The notes: generated by a model from the letters alone, not told the origin. DNA of 64,000 bases from Streptomyces sp. SLBN-31 (GCF_006715395.1 NZ_VFNC01000002.1:186001-250000); one strand, 5' to 3'. Positions 8,720 to 18,379 are shown, counted from the first letter of the stretch. Program-made: numbers and translations.

Positions 8720-9358
8720 ATGAATCCGATTCGCAAGCACGCCGCGCGCCGGCGCCGACTGCGCTTCGAGGGCTGGATCGCAGGTATCGGCACCTCCTCT
8801 GGGACCCGCGTCGTGCTCGGCCACTGGCAGCGATCACCGTTCGGCGCGTTCAGCGATGTGATGATGGAGCGGGCCGACGGGGAGCGGCTGCTACTGGCCC
8901 CCACGCGCGAGACCGCTGACTTCATCAGTGCCACGTATGTCTTCGACACCATGCGCGTCGTGCCGGTACAGGTCAGCGTCGCGGACCACACCTGGACCGT
9001 GGTGGCGGGCTCACTCGAGCTGCGCTTCGTCGCCGAACGGAGCGGACCTCTGGGCCTGATGCTGCGCGCCGTGCCCGGCGCGCTCGCCCGTCGCCCGGCG
9101 TGGAGCGCGCTCACCGACGGGCCGGCCCGTCTGCTGCTGCGCGGAGTGCGGACCCGGGGAAGTGCCCGTGCGGGCCGCCGCGAGTGGTACGGCGCTCGGG
9201 ACCTACGGCCTGTCCGCCTCGTATCGGCGTTCTTCGACGGCTTTGATCTGGGGGTGACGGCCCCCGTCGCACCTCCGGTGCGCTTCGGCTTCGGTTCGGT
9301 CCCGAGGAAACCCGCGCTCACCAGGGTCACCACGACCGTGGTCGTCGGACCCGAGTGA
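8720..9358 (+). CDS. Conserved hypothetical protein, 212 aa
   Basis: A basic N-terminus (MNPIRKHAARRRRLRFEG) leads into a beta-rich domain with VVLGHWQRSPFGAFSDVMME, then TADFISATYVFDTMRVVPV and WTVVAGSLELRFV. There are no membrane helices. I know similar unnamed actinobacterial proteins but no function. The stop overlaps the GTG of the next gene (GTGA), so the two are translationally coupled. Confidence 0.7.
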   Translation: MNPIRKHAARRRRLRFEGWIAGIGTSSGTRVVLGHWQRSPFGAFSDVMMERADGERLLLAPTRETADFISATYVFDTMRVVPVQVSVADHTWTVVAGSLELRFVAERSGPLGLMLRAVPGALARRPAWSALTDGPARLLLRGVRTRGSARAGRREWYGARDLRPVRLVSAFFDGFDLGVTAPVAPPVRFGFGSVPRKPALTRVTTTVVVGPE

Positions 9359-9816
9359 GGGATACGGGCCCTGGGGTACCCGGCGGGCCCTCCCGACGAA
9401 GGGAAGCGGCGTTGCGCAGGACCACAGCGCGGAAATCCACGGATGGCATCCCCGTCGCCCACGGTGCCTTCAATGTCGTCGGCGGGCTGTGGCCGATGGT
9501 CCATCTGCGGAGCTTCGAGTGGGTCTTCGGGCCGAAGAAGGACGAGTGGCTACAGATGACAACAGGCGGATTGCTCGTTTCCGCCAATCTCGCGCAGCTC
9601 GCGGCGGCCTCGGAACCGCAGGGTGCTGCCCATGCCCGCCGTATCGGCCTGGGCACCGCGCTGACCTTGCCGGCGATCGACCTGGCCTACGTGCCCAGGG
9701 GACGGATCCGGCCCACATACCTCTTCGACGCCCTCATGCAGACGGGCTGGATCGCAGCCTGGCTGTTCAGCACGCGGCCGACGAGTGGGAGAGCAGCCAG
9801 GAGCGAGCAACGATGA
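9355..9816 (+). CDS. Small membrane protein, up to 153 aa
   Basis: Hydrophobic segments around HGAFNVVGGLWPMVHL, LLVSANLAQLAAA, IGLGTALTLPAIDLAYV and YLFDALMQTGWIAAWLF suggest four membrane helices. The frame opens with GTG 9355, which overlaps the upstream stop, but the TTG at 9412 is preceded by a better ribosome site (GAAGGGAAG) and removes a Gly/Pro/Arg-rich leader, giving 134 aa. I cannot choose firmly. No function is recognised. Probably in one transcript with the flanking genes. Confidence 0.6.
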   Translation: MRDTGPGVPGGPSRRREAALRRTTARKSTDGIPVAHGAFNVVGGLWPMVHLRSFEWVFGPKKDEWLQMTTGGLLVSANLAQLAAASEPQGAAHARRIGLGTALTLPAIDLAYVPRGRIRPTYLFDALMQTGWIAAWLFSTRPTSGRAARSEQR

Positions 9817-9937
9817 GCCCCGGCACGCCCGCACGGCCAACCCGGAACTCCATGGAATCCGCTCATGAGCGAGAACACGCCGACACAGGCGGACGGCCCC
9901 GCAGCCGACGGGACGGATCAGGAAGGTACAGCCAGCC

Positions 9938-10426
9938 ATGAGCGAGCCGGTCCGCCCTTCTGACCAGCGGGCGCCTGTCGAACGCGCGAGGTCGACGGTC
10001 GTGTGCGCGCTGATCGGCGCGGCGGTGATGGCGGCGCTCGATGAGATCGTCTTCCATCAGCTCCTGGGCTGGCACCACTTCTACGACCGGTCCACCGCAG
10101 GTGTCGGCCTTCTGTCCGATGGGCTCCTCCATACGGCCGAGTTGCTTGGGCTCGTCGCCGGGTTCTTCTTCTACGCCGACCTGCGCCGACGTCGGGCCTT
10201 GGCGCCGGCTCACGCACGGGCCGGGTTCTTCCTCGGGCTGGGGGCGTTCCAGTTGTTCGACGGGATCGTGGACCACAAGCTGCTGCGGGTGCACCAGATC
10301 CGCTACGGCGTGGACGTCACCCCGTACGACTGGGCATGGAACGTCGCAGCCCTCGTGCTGCTGCTCGTCGGCGTCGTCCTCGGCCTACGTGCGGTCCGCC
10401 GCGACAGGGCCGGTGCGGCGGCGTGA
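9938..10426 (+). CDS. DUF2243 integral membrane protein, 162 aa
   Basis: Four membrane helices with a conserved Asp/His/Glu set mark DUF2243: AALDEIVFHQLLGWHHFYD in the first, LSDGLLHTAELLGLVAGFFF in the second, FQLFDGIVDHKLLRVHQIR in the third, and a plain C-terminal helix. The His-rich pattern suggests metal or haem binding. An AGGAAGG ribosome site lies upstream of ATG 9938. Two short overlapping frames precede it (one from 9865, 32 codons) but look incidental. Its stop overlaps the start of the CtaG-like gene, which points to a role near cytochrome oxidase or copper handling. Confidence 0.8.
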   Translation: MSEPVRPSDQRAPVERARSTVVCALIGAAVMAALDEIVFHQLLGWHHFYDRSTAGVGLLSDGLLHTAELLGLVAGFFFYADLRRRRALAPAHARAGFFLGLGAFQLFDGIVDHKLLRVHQIRYGVDVTPYDWAWNVAALVLLLVGVVLGLRAVRRDRAGAAA

Positions 10427-11262
10427 GGCTCGCGCACGTCCACCCGGACGCGGCCACCGGTTTCGGTGCGGCCGGGCTCTTGACTGTCGCGGCGGGACTG
10501 CTGGTGGTCGCCGCCTACGGGGCGGGTGCCGCGCGGCTACGGCACCGCGGAGACGCCTGGACTCGCCGACGGGACGCGTCCTTCACTACGGGCGTCCTCG
10601 CCATCGCGTGGGCTACTGCGGGACCGACGCCGGGACGTTCCTTCACGGGACACATGGCCGAGCACCTCCTCGCCGGTATGGCCGGCCCCCTTCTGATCGC
10701 CGTGGCGCGTCCCCTTACTCTGGCCCTGCGCGCGCTTCCCGCAGGCCCGGTCCGCCGCGGCCTGCTCGCCCTCGCGCACTGCCGGCCCATGAGCGGGCTC
10801 GTCTTCCCACCACTGGCGGCGCTGCTGGGCATCGGCGGCCTGTGGCTGGTGTACCGCACCCGGTTGTTCGCCGCCACGGAGCACAGCGCCCCCCTGCACG
10901 TCCTGGTGCAGGCGCATTTGGTGGCCGCCGGGCTGTTGTTCTCCTTCTCCATGTGCCAGCTCGATCCGCTGCGTCGTCGCTGGAGCTCCACCGTCCGCGG
11001 TGGCGCCCTGCTGGCCGCCGGTGCCATGCACGCCGTGTTGGCCAGGTCGCTCTACGCCTCACCGCCGCCAGGCACGACGTTTACCACCGGCGATCTGCAC
11101 AGCGCGGCCCGCCTGATGTTCTACGGCGGCGACGTGGCCGAAGTGGGCCTGGCCGTGGTGGTGGGGATCGGCTGGTACACCGCTCGTGAGCGTCGGGACA
11201 GGCACGTCACCCCTGCGCTCTCCGCCAGACCGGGATGCCGATCGACCGTTTCCGAGTTGTAG
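10423..11262 (+). CDS. ctaG: CtaG-family cytochrome c oxidase assembly protein, 279 aa
   Basis: A caa3_CtaG-type membrane protein with about seven helices. Characteristic sequence includes FTGHMAEHLLAGMAGPLL, VFPPLAALLGIGGLWLVY and SFSMCQLDPLRRR, followed by DLHSAARLMFYGGDVAE near the end. The family is involved in copper delivery or assembly of terminal oxidase. The start is GTG 10423 (VRLAHVHPD), overlapping the DUF2243 stop; the frame continues upstream only as a shadow of that gene. DUF2243 next to CtaG is a recurring actinobacterial pair. Confidence 0.85.
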   Translation: MRLAHVHPDAATGFGAAGLLTVAAGLLVVAAYGAGAARLRHRGDAWTRRRDASFTTGVLAIAWATAGPTPGRSFTGHMAEHLLAGMAGPLLIAVARPLTLALRALPAGPVRRGLLALAHCRPMSGLVFPPLAALLGIGGLWLVYRTRLFAATEHSAPLHVLVQAHLVAAGLLFSFSMCQLDPLRRRWSSTVRGGALLAAGAMHAVLARSLYASPPPGTTFTTGDLHSAARLMFYGGDVAEVGLAVVVGIGWYTARERRDRHVTPALSARPGCRSTVSEL

Positions 11263-11850
11263 CGCGTCCACGCCGGGCTGAGTACCGCCGTTCGAACGCC
11301 CGCCGGGCGGGCGTCAGCGCCGTGCCCCTCGGGCTCGTAAGTCACCGCTTCCACGCTTCCGTCGTCCACTGGTTGCTCTCTGCGGGTGCCTCATCGGCCA
11401 GACACCCCTCGACGCGAACGTCCACGCCAACGCAGATGGTTCATGCAGGATGGTGAGTCGCTCCGGCACGCGGCGATGCCCGTGTGAGGCCGAGCGCGGC
11501 CAGCTTCCTCGGCCGCACGTAGTCGCTCCGCCGCAGCTGGACGCAAGCCGGTCACGGACGTGAGCCGAGCGCCGAACTGCCCGTATCCGCCGATCAGCGC
11601 GCGACGCGGACGCGCGAGGAAGGGGCTTGAGTGAGTGTCAGGTCCATCATGCCTGGTCGGAGACGTTTTCGGTAGGACGAAGCGCACGCCTGTACGACCT
11701 TGTTGCGGGTGGTGTCGTACCCGCAGACTCGTCGTCATCCACTCTCCGGCCAACGTGCTGGCATCCTTCATCGGCTGCCGGCGCGTTCGCCGTGCTGTCT
11801 CGCCCTGGGACATGGCGCCGGTCGGGGAGGGGCAGGGACGAAGGGGATCG
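11263..11850. other. No recognisable gene (588 bases)
   Basis: Downstream of the CtaG gene I find only short, poor-quality frames on both strands. The frame of the next gene stays open upstream to 11635 but has no sensible protein before 11851. No hairpin, repeat or RNA gene stood out. Confidence 0.4.
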
Positions 11851-12159
11851 ATGGATCGGGACATGGTCGTGCTGGCGAAGGTCAAGTTGCTCAGTGCCAA
11901 CCGTCGGGTGGTGCGAGGCGTCGAGGGACTGTGGATCTACCGCCTGCTGACGCAGGTCGAGCCGGAGGTGTACGGATCGAAGCTCGCGTTCGTCCTGGTG
12001 GAGGAGAGTGACTCACCCCTGGTACGCAAGTTGCCTGAACGCAGGCTGGCCCTGCTCGACGAGGCCGTCGAGGTGGCCAAGGCGCTCAGCCCGGCGAACC
12101 CTTACCGGGAGAAGGTACTGCAGAGGGCACTGGCCGCGAGAGCTCGCATGATGCCGTAG
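11851..12159 (+). CDS. Conserved hypothetical protein, 102 aa
   Basis: The frame begins MDRDMVVLAKVKLLSANRR after a clear ribosome site (GAAGGGG) and has good codon use. It contains a W-x-Y-RLLTQVEPEVYG segment and a KLPERRLALLDEAVEVA helix, ending in RALAARARMMP. It is soluble and mixed alpha/beta in appearance. I do not recognise a family. It stands alone, followed by a terminator hairpin. Confidence 0.65.
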   Translation: MDRDMVVLAKVKLLSANRRVVRGVEGLWIYRLLTQVEPEVYGSKLAFVLVEESDSPLVRKLPERRLALLDEAVEVAKALSPANPYREKVLQRALAARARMMP

Positions 12160-12167
12160 ACGAGCCA

Positions 12168-12199
12168 CGTGGGGTCACGGTCGAGACCGTGGCCCCACG
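12168..12199 (+). terminator. 15-bp stem-loop, probable terminator
   Basis: Near-perfect inverted repeat, 12168-12182 pairing with 12185-12199 with one G-T wobble, nine bases after the stop of the 102-aa gene. The true loop is the central few bases. It should end that gene's transcript. Confidence 0.7.
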
Positions 12200-12263
12200 C
12201 CCCTCGGCGGCTGCGGGCTCTGGTAACCCGAGCAGATCGCTGGACTCGGCATCGAAGGAGGCA

Positions 12264-12811
12264 ATGGCCTCGCTGGGACACACCCTCCTTGGCCACATTG
12301 ACCGCGTCTACGCAGTGGCCTTCCGGCCGGGCGGGCGTGTTCTGGCCAGCGGCAGTGCCGACCAGACGGTCAGGTTCTGGGACTTGGCCGATCCTCTGTG
12401 AGCCAAACCGATCGTCTCCCCCCTCTTGGGCCATACCGAGACGGTCTATTCGCTGGTCATCGACCCCGAGGGGAACGTTCTGGCTGACGCCAGCGCCGAT
12501 CAGAAGGTCCGGCTGTTGAACGCGACTGACCGGGCCAAGTCAGTGCTCCCTCAGCCGCCCGGTCACCGGCCACACCGACGCCGTCTTCTCGGTGGCCTTC
12601 AGTCCCAGCGGGGGAATTGCCGGCCGGCGGCAGCGGCGACCACACGATCCGCCTGTGGCGCGTCACCGCATCCACCAGCCCAGCCCCCATCGGGCACCCT
12701 GTCACCGGTCACCACGGCGCCGTCTACTCCGTGGCCTTCAGCCCGAACGGCAAACTGCCGGCCAGCGGCAGTGCCGACCAGATGATCCACCTGTGGAAAC
12801 TCACCCAGTGA
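12264..12811 (+). pseudogene. Broken WD40-repeat gene (about four blades)
   Basis: Successive WD40 blades can be read, but in changing frames. Blade 1 (HTLLGHIDRVYAVAFRPGG, then ASGSADQTVRFWDL) ends in an in-frame TGA at 12399-12401. Blade 2 (LLGHTETVYSLVIDPEGN) continues in the same frame but decays. Blade 3 (VTGHTDAVFSVAFSPSGG) is in another frame and shifts in its middle to GSGDHTIRLWRV. Blade 4 (VTGHHGAVYSVAFSPNGK, then GSADQMIHLWKLTQ) ends at 12811. At least one stop and two frameshifts exclude a single protein. In Streptomyces such blades usually form the C-terminus of large NTPase or kinase proteins; the front part is missing. Confidence 0.8.
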
Positions 12812-12943
12812 ACGAGCAGCCGTCTGCCACTGCCCAGCCGCATTGGCGCATTGGATCGGAAGGGGCGGAGTTCCCCCAGCCGCTGGGCTGCCTTGGCCTG
12901 GGGGTGGCTCCAGCCCGCCCGGGTCGGCACGTGCGGACATCGC

Positions 12944-13240
12944 TCAGGGCGTGTCGCCCGAGTGGTAGAGACGGCAGCTCACACCCGGACCTGGTGTACG
13001 CGGCTCTCCAGGGCGCGGGTCGTACAGCGCCCGCCCGCCGGGAAACTGCCCGAGCTCGGTGGGCAGGGCCGCACCGTTCTCGATCTCTTCTGGTCGCCAG
13101 CCCGTGATGTCCAGCAGCAGTCCGTCCAGCGGCCCACCTATGAGCAGGGCATATGTCTGCTGCGGGCGCGGTCCGGGGTCAGGGTCGTCATGGTCGTGGC
13201 CGTAGACCCGGCCGCGCAGCAGCTGCTCATCTCCGTTCAT
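12944..13240 (-). CDS. Small hypothetical protein, 98 aa
   Basis: From ATG 13240 (MNGDEQLLRGRVYGHDHDD) with a GAAAGG ribosome site upstream. The middle has QTYALLIGGPLDGLLLDITG, which is a typical small actinobacterial protein motif (GGPLDG), followed by PRPGEPRTPG and CRLYHSGDTP. The frame stays open upstream, but the sequence there is poor. No function is known to me. Confidence 0.6.
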   Translation of the reverse strand: MNGDEQLLRGRVYGHDHDDPDPGPRPQQTYALLIGGPLDGLLLDITGWRPEEIENGAALPTELGQFPGGRALYDPRPGEPRTPGPGVSCRLYHSGDTP

Positions 13241-13431
13241 GCAGTGCAGCCTTTCAGCTGCCACTGACAATGCGAGCCTGTCACCGACGCAGGCACGGGC
13301 ACGGGCACGCCATGTCACATGTCCATAGCCCCTGCCACCGCCCACGACGGCTTCACCATGGGCCCCCGGCTCCTCAGAGGGCAACGGCTTGGTAGGGCGC
13401 CGTCACCGCATGGCGGGCGTATTGTCCGTGT

Positions 13432-13857
13432 ATGAATGATCTGCGGTGCGGGTGGGGCGGTGCGGGACCGGCCGGGCCGGCGGCACACGGGGGCCGCTGT
13501 TGCGGGCCGGCGCACCGGCAGGCCGTATGGCAGGCCCGGCGCCGGTGGCAGCGGGCCGCGCCCCAGCGGGTAGGGGTGGCCGGGGCAGGTGAGGTCCTCC
13601 TGCTACACGCGAAGGGCCTCGCCCAGGGGTCAGGCGGCTCGCCCAGGCCGGGGCCATTGGCGGGAGGGCACTGCGCCACGGTTACCCGGATTACAGACCT
13701 GTCCGGAGAGCTGGTCCGTGCGGCGGTTGTCGCGGACGGGCGAACCGCGGCGAGATGGGTCGGGGCCGGTGCGGGGCTGGACATCGCCGCCGAGGCGGCC
13801 CGTGCCCCCTTCGAGCGCAGCCGCCGCGCGGCCCGCTCCGGCCGGGGTGGGCGGTGA
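13432..13857 (+). CDS. Hypothetical protein, 141 aa
   Basis: The N-terminal third is Gly/Ala/Cys/Arg-rich; the last ~60 residues look more protein-like (TRITDLSGELVRAAVVADGR, then WVGAGAGLDIAAEAARAPFE). A TATTGT -10-like hexamer at 13420-13425 lies seven bases before ATG 13432, so a leaderless transcript is possible. It ends four bases before the start of the PP2C phosphatase gene, which favours an operon. I recognise no domain. Opposing frames here are less convincing. Confidence 0.4.
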   Translation: MNDLRCGWGGAGPAGPAAHGGRCCGPAHRQAVWQARRRWQRAAPQRVGVAGAGEVLLLHAKGLAQGSGGSPRPGPLAGGHCATVTRITDLSGELVRAAVVADGRTAARWVGAGAGLDIAAEAARAPFERSRRAARSGRGGR

Positions 13858-13860
13858 CTC

Positions 13861-15978
13861 GTGCAGGAGCACACGGCCCACGGCCCCGTTCACGGCACTC
13901 CGCTGCCGGACGACGTTCTCGCCGAGGCGATGCGGAGCACCAAGGCCTCCGTGGGGCTGCTGTACCTGCTGCCGCCTGAGGAGCAGGTCCTGTGGCTGGC
14001 CCTGGTGGGCGGCGTGTCGGGGCGGATCGCCGCCCCGTGGTCCCGCATCCCACTGGACACCGCGATCCCGGTGGCGGACGCGGTGCGCGATCGGCGTCCG
14101 GTCTGGGTGGGCAGCCAGGAGGACATCGCCCGCCGCTACCCGAGGATCGGCATCGTCCTTCCGTACGACTTCAAGCTCACCGCAGCCCCGATCATCGGCA
14201 ACGGCACCGTGTGGGGCGGCATCGTGCTGCTGTGGCCCGTCTGGCACCCACCCGGGCTCAGTACGACCGAACAGGAGACGATCGATGCCTGCTGCCGCCG
14301 TGCCGCAGCCATCCTGGACGGGGCCGCCGACAGTGGCCACCCGCTACACGTTCCCGACGAGCCCCGTATGCTCCCGGTCCCCCGCCCCCAGGACGCCGAT
14401 CCCGTACAGGCCGCCGCTGCCCTGGCTTTCACGGCGCGACTGCCGGTGGGCTGCTGCGCTCTGGACCTGGAGGGCCGGCTCACCTTCATCAACGCCGCCG
14501 GCGCCGATCTGGTCGGTGCCACCTCTGGTTCCCTGCTGGGCTACCGTCCCTGGGAAGTACTCCGGTGGCTGTACGATCCGATGTTCGAGGACCGCTACCG
14601 CGCGGCGGTGGTCAGCCGTCAGCCCACCTCCTTCACCGCCAGGCGGCCGCCCGACACCTGGCTGTTGTTCCAGCTCTACCCGGACGAGAGCGGGATCAGC
14701 GTCCACATCACACCCGCCGACCGGCTTCCGGCCGCCACCGCACCCCACCTGCCACAGCCGGCCGAGCCCATCGGTGCGACGGCGCTGTACCACCTGACAC
14801 ACCTGGCCACCGCCCTGGCCGAGGCCGCCGGCGTGCACGACGTGGTCGAGCTGGCGGCCGATCAGATCGTGCCCGCCTTCGGCCCCAAAGCACTGGCACT
14901 GCTCACCGTTGACGGGGGACGCCTGTGCATCACCGGTTACCGCGGTTACAGCGCCGAGCTGATGGCCCGCTTCGAAGCCGCACCCTTGACCTCCGACACC
15001 CCTGCCGTGCAGGTCATCACCACCGGCACGGCCGCCTTCTTCCCCACCTTCGCCGACCTCAAGAAGGCCTACCCGCCAGCCGTGCAGCGGGACGAGATGG
15101 CCTCGTGGGCGTTCCTTCCCCTGATCGTCTCCGGCCGCCCGGTCGGCTCCCTCGTGCTCGCCTACGGCGTGCCCCGTATCTTCCCGCCGGCCGAACGCGC
15201 CCTGCTCACCTCACTGGCCGGACTGATCGCCCAGGCCCTGGATCGCGCCCGCCTCTACGACGCCAAGAACTCCCTTGCCCACAGCCTGCAGACCGGTCTG
15301 CTGCCGCGCACCCTGCCGCACGTCCCCGGCCTCGAAACGGCAGCCCGCTACCGGCCCGCCGGTCACGGCATCGACATCGGCGGCGACTTCTACGACCTCA
15401 TCCCCTGTGCCAACGGCACCGTCGTCGTGGTCATCGGCGACGTCCAGGGACACGACACCAGCGCCGCCGCCCTCATGGGGCAGATCCGTACCGCCGTGCG
15501 CGCCAACGCCACCGCCGGCTCCTCACCCGGCGACGTCCTCGCCCGCACGAACCGCCTGCTGACCGACCTCGACACCGGGCTGTTCGCCAGCTGCCTCATC
15601 GCCCACCTCGACCTGGCCCATCACCGCGCCCTCCTTGCCACCGCCGGCCACCCACCGGCCCTGCTCCGCCATCCCACCGGCCGCGCCGACACCCTGCACC
15701 TGCCCCCCGGACTACTGCTGGGCATCGACCCCGACGCCGACTACCCCACCACCGACGTTCCCCTCCCACCCGGCGCCGTCCTCGCCCTCTACACCGACGG
15801 ACTCGTCGAAACCCCCAGCGCCGACATCGGCGACGCCACCGCCGCGCTCGCCCACCGACTCACCACCGCGCCGGACGAGAACCTGGAGACCCTCGCCGAC
15901 AGCCTCCTCGACCACGCCGAACGATCCGCGCACCGCAACGACGACATCGCGCTGCTCCTCGTCCGCCCGCACCGTTGA
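13861..15978 (+). CDS. GAF-PAS-GAF-PP2C (SpoIIE-type) serine phosphatase, 705 aa
   Basis: Order of domains: an N-terminal GAF-like sensor (~10-150, KASVGLLYLLPPEEQVLW and WVGSQEDIARRYP); a PAS-like segment (~185-285, DLEGRLTFINAAGADLVG); a second GAF (~305-465); then a PP2C_SIG domain (~490-705). The last carries RPAGHGIDIGGDFYDL, IGDVQGHDTSAAALM, LATAGHPPALL, LALYTDGLVE and HRNDDIALLLV, with the metal-binding Asp residues present. Such proteins dephosphorylate anti-anti-sigma factors and so switch on alternative sigma factors. GTG 13861 is used. No anti-sigma partner gene lies nearby. Confidence 0.9.
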   Translation: MQEHTAHGPVHGTPLPDDVLAEAMRSTKASVGLLYLLPPEEQVLWLALVGGVSGRIAAPWSRIPLDTAIPVADAVRDRRPVWVGSQEDIARRYPRIGIVLPYDFKLTAAPIIGNGTVWGGIVLLWPVWHPPGLSTTEQETIDACCRRAAAILDGAADSGHPLHVPDEPRMLPVPRPQDADPVQAAAALAFTARLPVGCCALDLEGRLTFINAAGADLVGATSGSLLGYRPWEVLRWLYDPMFEDRYRAAVVSRQPTSFTARRPPDTWLLFQLYPDESGISVHITPADRLPAATAPHLPQPAEPIGATALYHLTHLATALAEAAGVHDVVELAADQIVPAFGPKALALLTVDGGRLCITGYRGYSAELMARFEAAPLTSDTPAVQVITTGTAAFFPTFADLKKAYPPAVQRDEMASWAFLPLIVSGRPVGSLVLAYGVPRIFPPAERALLTSLAGLIAQALDRARLYDAKNSLAHSLQTGLLPRTLPHVPGLETAARYRPAGHGIDIGGDFYDLIPCANGTVVVVIGDVQGHDTSAAALMGQIRTAVRANATAGSSPGDVLARTNRLLTDLDTGLFASCLIAHLDLAHHRALLATAGHPPALLRHPTGRADTLHLPPGLLLGIDPDADYPTTDVPLPPGAVLALYTDGLVETPSADIGDATAALAHRLTTAPDENLETLADSLLDHAERSAHRNDDIALLLVRPHR

Positions 15979-16117
15979 CCCCGAACCTGCGGGTGCAGGG
16001 ATCCTGCCGGCCCGGGACCGGCACAGCGACTTCAGCAGGCGCACGAAGCAGGCCCGCTGACGCAGGTCGTCACAGGCCCCCGACCGTCCTGTCAGACCCG
16101 GCTGCGAATATCACGCC

Positions 16118-18199
16118 ATGGATCTCACTGACGCCCTCGCCGGTCTCGACGCCCACCCCTGGGCCTCCGTCTCGCACGCCTACGGCACCGCCGAGGACCT
16201 GCCCGACCTGCTGCGCGCCCTCGCCGAGGGCGGCGGGGACGCCGAGGAGGCCATGTCCGAGCTGTACTCGTGCATCCTCCACCAGGGCACGGTCTATTCC
16301 GCCAGCGTGGACGCCGTCCCGTACCTCGCCCGGATCGCCGCTGCCGCCCGGCCTGGGACGACCGAAGTCCTGTGCCTGCTCGGCGGACTGGCCGAGAGCG
16401 ATGATGAATGGGCGATCACGCCGGGCGCCGTCCGGGCCGCCGTCGCCACCCAAGTCCCGTTGCTGATACCGCTGTTGGCACACGAAGACGCGGACGTCCG
16501 GAGGCTCACCGCGTGGACGCTCGGCCACACCCGGAACGCCGAGGCCGCCTTGGCAGCCCTGCGAAGCCGGTGGACGGCCGAGGACGATCCCGGTGTCCGG
16601 GCCGAACTGCTCGTCGCCCTCGGCCGGGTCGACCTCCCCGGAGCCGCAGTCGAGACGCGTGTGCTGTTGGGTGGGGATACGCCCGCGCCGCTGCGCCTGG
16701 CCGCGCTCCTCGTCGCCCTGGCCGCCGGTGCGCCGTGGACCGACGCACACCACGATGCCGCGCTCGGCGTACTGCCCACACGTCAACTCACCGTCGACCG
16801 GTACAGCATGCACCACCGAGAGCCGCTGCACGTGATCGTCGACAGCCTGCTGGGCCGCGACACCGAGGAAGATCGCGAGAAGACCTTCGCGCTGTTGAAC
16901 GGCGCCCTGCATGACGACCGCCCCGAGGTGCGGACCGAGGCACTCTCCGCGGCCGATCACGCCTGCTACCTCTCCCGCAGCGCTCCCCGACGACTCGTCC
17001 CGGCCATCGCGCCACTCGCCGCCGATCAGCAGGCATCAACCCTGCTCGGCAAGGTCGGCCCGGCCGCCGCCGAGGCCGCGCCCGCCCTGGCCGAACTCGC
17101 CGCCCAACCCGACGACGAGGAGGCTGACCAGGCATTGGCCGTCCTCGTGCGGGTCGCGCCCCGACAGGCCGTCCCGTTGCTGGCCCGGGACCTCGGCCGA
17201 CGCCCCCGCGCCCTCGACGCCGCAGCAGACTTCCACGCTCCCGCCTTCCCCTTCGGCCCGGGCCTGCTTGCCGCCGTCCGCACACGCCTGGCCGCAGACG
17301 GGCTCGGCCACAATGACACCGCCGACCTGGTTCACCTGCTGCGCCAGTGGGGCCCGCAGGCCGCTGCCGCCTTGCCCGAGCTGTACGCCGTGCTGCCCCG
17401 CTTCCCGTACGCGGCCACCGCCATCACCGCCGTGCTAGCCACTGGCGGTGAGGCCCGGCGCGAGCAGGCCGGTGCCGTGCTGCGTGCAGCGGCCACGTCG
17501 CTGATGGTGGCGCGGGCCCACCATGACCTCACCGGCGAGACCGACGTCCTGCTCGACGCCGTCGCCAAGGCGCTCGCCGCCGGCCCGCGCGAGGTAGCCG
17601 AGGCCGCCGAGGCCGCAGCAACGCTCGCAGCGGCGGCCGCAGGACTGCTCCCCGCCCTGCGGGCAGCAGTCAGCGAGGACGCCGAGCCGACCACCCCGCA
17701 ACTGGACTGCGACATCGCGATCGCCACCGCCCTGTGGCAGATCGAGGGCGACGCCGAGGAAGCCGTCACGATCCTGGCCTCCGTCCTCGACCGCACCACT
17801 GACAACCAGCCCTGGTACCGGTGGACCGTCGTCCGCGCCATCCGCGCAACCACTCTCCTCGGCGCGGACGCCCGGCCCCTGATCCCCCGACTGGAACTCC
17901 TGCTCGCCGACGCCGAGAAGGCCCCAGCCGCCGCCCTCGCCCTGCTCGCCATCACCGACCCCGACGTCGTCGACCTCGGCCGCCTCGCCGAGGCTGCGCT
18001 CCACTCCGCCGAAACCGCCGCGGACGTCTCCGGCGCCTGCGAGGCCTTCCAAGCCCTCGGCACCACCGCCCTGAGCCCTCACCAACGCCTGCGCGTCACC
18101 GAACTCGCCGAGCGGGACCGGCGCATCGTCGGCTCAGGCCTCGCGAACAACATCATCCGCGAGGACGAGCGACTCCGCGCCGTCCTGACCGCCATCTGA
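16118..18199 (+). CDS. HEAT-repeat-like helical protein, 693 aa
   Basis: The whole chain is alanine-rich helical hairpins of about 35-45 residues, for example DAVPYLARIAAAARPG, HEDADVRRLTAWTLGHT and DRPEVRTEALSAADHACY, the pattern of HEAT-type armadillo repeats. The first ~60 residues (WASVSHAYGTAEDLPDLLRAL and ELYSCILHQGTVYSAS) are a conserved opening that I associate with uncharacterised actinobacterial HEAT proteins. No catalytic motif or membrane helix is present, so it is probably a scaffold. ATG 16118 lies close to an A/T-rich GAATAT, possibly a leaderless start. Confidence 0.7.
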   Translation: MDLTDALAGLDAHPWASVSHAYGTAEDLPDLLRALAEGGGDAEEAMSELYSCILHQGTVYSASVDAVPYLARIAAAARPGTTEVLCLLGGLAESDDEWAITPGAVRAAVATQVPLLIPLLAHEDADVRRLTAWTLGHTRNAEAALAALRSRWTAEDDPGVRAELLVALGRVDLPGAAVETRVLLGGDTPAPLRLAALLVALAAGAPWTDAHHDAALGVLPTRQLTVDRYSMHHREPLHVIVDSLLGRDTEEDREKTFALLNGALHDDRPEVRTEALSAADHACYLSRSAPRRLVPAIAPLAADQQASTLLGKVGPAAAEAAPALAELAAQPDDEEADQALAVLVRVAPRQAVPLLARDLGRRPRALDAAADFHAPAFPFGPGLLAAVRTRLAADGLGHNDTADLVHLLRQWGPQAAAALPELYAVLPRFPYAATAITAVLATGGEARREQAGAVLRAAATSLMVARAHHDLTGETDVLLDAVAKALAAGPREVAEAAEAAATLAAAAAGLLPALRAAVSEDAEPTTPQLDCDIAIATALWQIEGDAEEAVTILASVLDRTTDNQPWYRWTVVRAIRATTLLGADARPLIPRLELLLADAEKAPAAALALLAITDPDVVDLGRLAEAALHSAETAADVSGACEAFQALGTTALSPHQRLRVTELAERDRRIVGSGLANNIIREDERLRAVLTAI

Positions 18200-18379
18200 T
18201 CCCTGGGCAGGGGCGGAAGAGTGACATGTCGGCGCCCTGGTCCGTCCCGGAGGGCGTACTGCCGGATGAATCCTGCTGCTGGGAACCCATGAGGGGATTT
18301 GAGCCCGCTCCAGGGCGCGCGATCCTTGCGTGCTGCAATGTTCGGTACGCGCTGTGCGGTGCGGGGAAGCCGTATCGGT

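Noticed and set aside
9813..9963. Two short frames (from 9813 and 9865) overlapping the start of the DUF2243 gene.
   Set aside because: Weak ribosome sites and Arg/Pro-rich low-quality products; they look incidental to the real downstream start.
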